Part shown: positions 5,962 to 6,434 of the stretch, piece after piece
Layout of the letters: each line of letters begins with the position of its first letter
How positions within the stretch are numbered: the stretch's first letter is position 1
Origin: an uncultured Moraxellaceae bacterium
GTDB taxonomy: Bacteria > Pseudomonadota > Gammaproteobacteria > Pseudomonadales > Moraxellaceae
Direction of reading: 5' to 3'
NCBI GenBank assembly: GCA_937928295.1
Contig: CALEYY010000050.1
Coordinates: 1 to 6,434, forward strand
DNA: 6,434 nucleotides
Translations under genes and position numbers: made by a program
Notes under the pieces: generated by a model
Database searches by the model: none
What the model was told of the DNA's origin: nothing
The model's input: only the letters and a program-made list of their open reading frames with translations

Positions 5962-6399
5962 ATGAGTCTGCCCGAATCTCAGCTGCTACCGGTTTGCCAT
6001 GCTGGTCTCAATGATCTGCAGAAGCAATTACTTGATGATACGCCCTATGCACACTTTCTTGGCTTGGCGATCAGTCGCTCTGATGAGGGCTCTGTATGCT
6101 ACCAGCTGCATTTCCGTGAACAGCATATTGGTAATCCGCTGCTGCGCACTTTTCATGGCGGCATCCTCGCCAGTTTTGGTGAAATTGTTGCCGCTTTGCA
6201 TGTGCTGGAGTCGGTAGATCTTGAGCAGGAGCCGTCATGCAGTAGTATGACTTTCGATTACTTAAGACCAGCTTTTGCCGGAACTATCCGGGCTGTGCCC
6301 AGGATAGTTCGTGAAGGTAAGCGCTTTATTGTTGTCTCTGTTGGTATTTTTCTGAATGAAACGTCTGTCTCGATAGGACGTTTTATCTACACACGCTGA
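5962..6399 (+). CDS. PaaI-type hotdog thioesterase, second of a tandem pair
   Basis: 145 residues, single hotdog domain. The helix motif is FHGGILASFGEIVAALHVLE with canonical H65-G66-G67 and E74 at the position normally held by aspartate. SSMTFDYLRPAFAGTIRA (94-111) is the typical strand and 'RPA-x-x-G' loop, and IVREGKRFIVVSVGIF forms the last strands. The N-terminal YAHFLGLAISRSDEGSV fits the first strand. It belongs to the same broad family as the preceding protein but the two are clearly diverged, so this is not a recent duplication. The ATG starts one base after the previous stop, implying coupled translation and perhaps a hetero-oligomer. Glutamate can act as the base in some hotdog thioesterases, so activity is plausible. 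Substrate unknown. Confidence 0.86.
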   Translation: MSLPESQLLPVCHAGLNDLQKQLLDDTPYAHFLGLAISRSDEGSVCYQLHFREQHIGNPLLRTFHGGILASFGEIVAALHVLESVDLEQEPSCSSMTFDYLRPAFAGTIRAVPRIVREGKRFIVVSVGIFLNETSVSIGRFIYTR

Positions 6400-6434
6400 A
6401 TGCCTAATATTTTTAGGCTGGCAAGGGCATCTTT
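6400..6434 (+). CDS. Possible start of the next operon gene (partial)
   Basis: An ATG directly abuts the preceding stop (TGAATG) and stays open to the window end, reading MPNIFRLARAS. The tight spacing fits the rest of the operon, but eleven codons cannot identify a product and no good ribosome site is near (AGGA at 6375-6378 is over 20 bases away). The same bases hold a 6-bp inverted repeat, GCCTAA (6402-6407) and TTAGGC (6412-6417), without a following T-run, so a transcript-end structure is the alternative reading. Confidence 0.3.
   Translation, partial: MPNIFRLARAS

Noticed and set aside
1..6434. CRISPR arrays, tRNA or rRNA genes
   Set aside because: I saw no regularly spaced direct repeats and no tRNA- or rRNA-like sequence when reading both strands by eye.

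Overview
The window joins two unrelated blocks. The left block (1-3267) is the 3' end of a P-type conjugative transfer operon: the last codons of trbL, then trbF, trbG, trbI and a small DUF2274 gene, all on the + strand and overlapping or nearly touching. The gene order L-F-G-I, with no trbH between G and I and a DUF2274 gene after trbI, is the arrangement known from Tn4371-type integrative and conjugative elements. IncP plasmids order these genes differently. These genes build the inner-membrane-to-outer-membrane core of a type IV secretion channel (VirB8, VirB9 and VirB10 equivalents). Base composition and codon use suggest a GC-rich proteobacterium, beta or gamma (Pseudomonas-like hosts are common for such elements). 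The species cannot be fixed from this window.

The junction (about 3240-3560) has no intact gene. The DUF2274 reading frame loses its usual C-terminus. Immediately after it, on the minus strand, lies a decayed fragment of an IS5-family (IS903-like) transposase with a frameshift and an internal deletion. Downstream of the relic is an exact consensus sigma-70 promoter (TTGACA, 17 bp, TATAAT) with a small inverted repeat just upstream.

The right block (3562 to the window end) is lower in GC by eye, increasingly so toward the right end. It is a compact + strand operon: a ferritin-like 'metal-dependent hydrolase' (PF10118 type), a BtrH-like cysteine acyltransferase or peptidase-fold protein, two tandem hotdog thioesterases of the PaaI type, and possibly a further gene starting at 6400. 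The first two genes overlap by one base and the two thioesterases are one base apart, so they are probably co-expressed from the strong promoter. BtrH moves an acyl group from a carrier protein to an acceptor, and PaaI-type enzymes hydrolyse acyl thioesters. The set therefore looks like part of an acyl or lipid tailoring pathway that continues past the right edge. I do not recognise it as a named system. It is the best candidate here for something undescribed, either as cargo of the conjugative element or as DNA flanking it.
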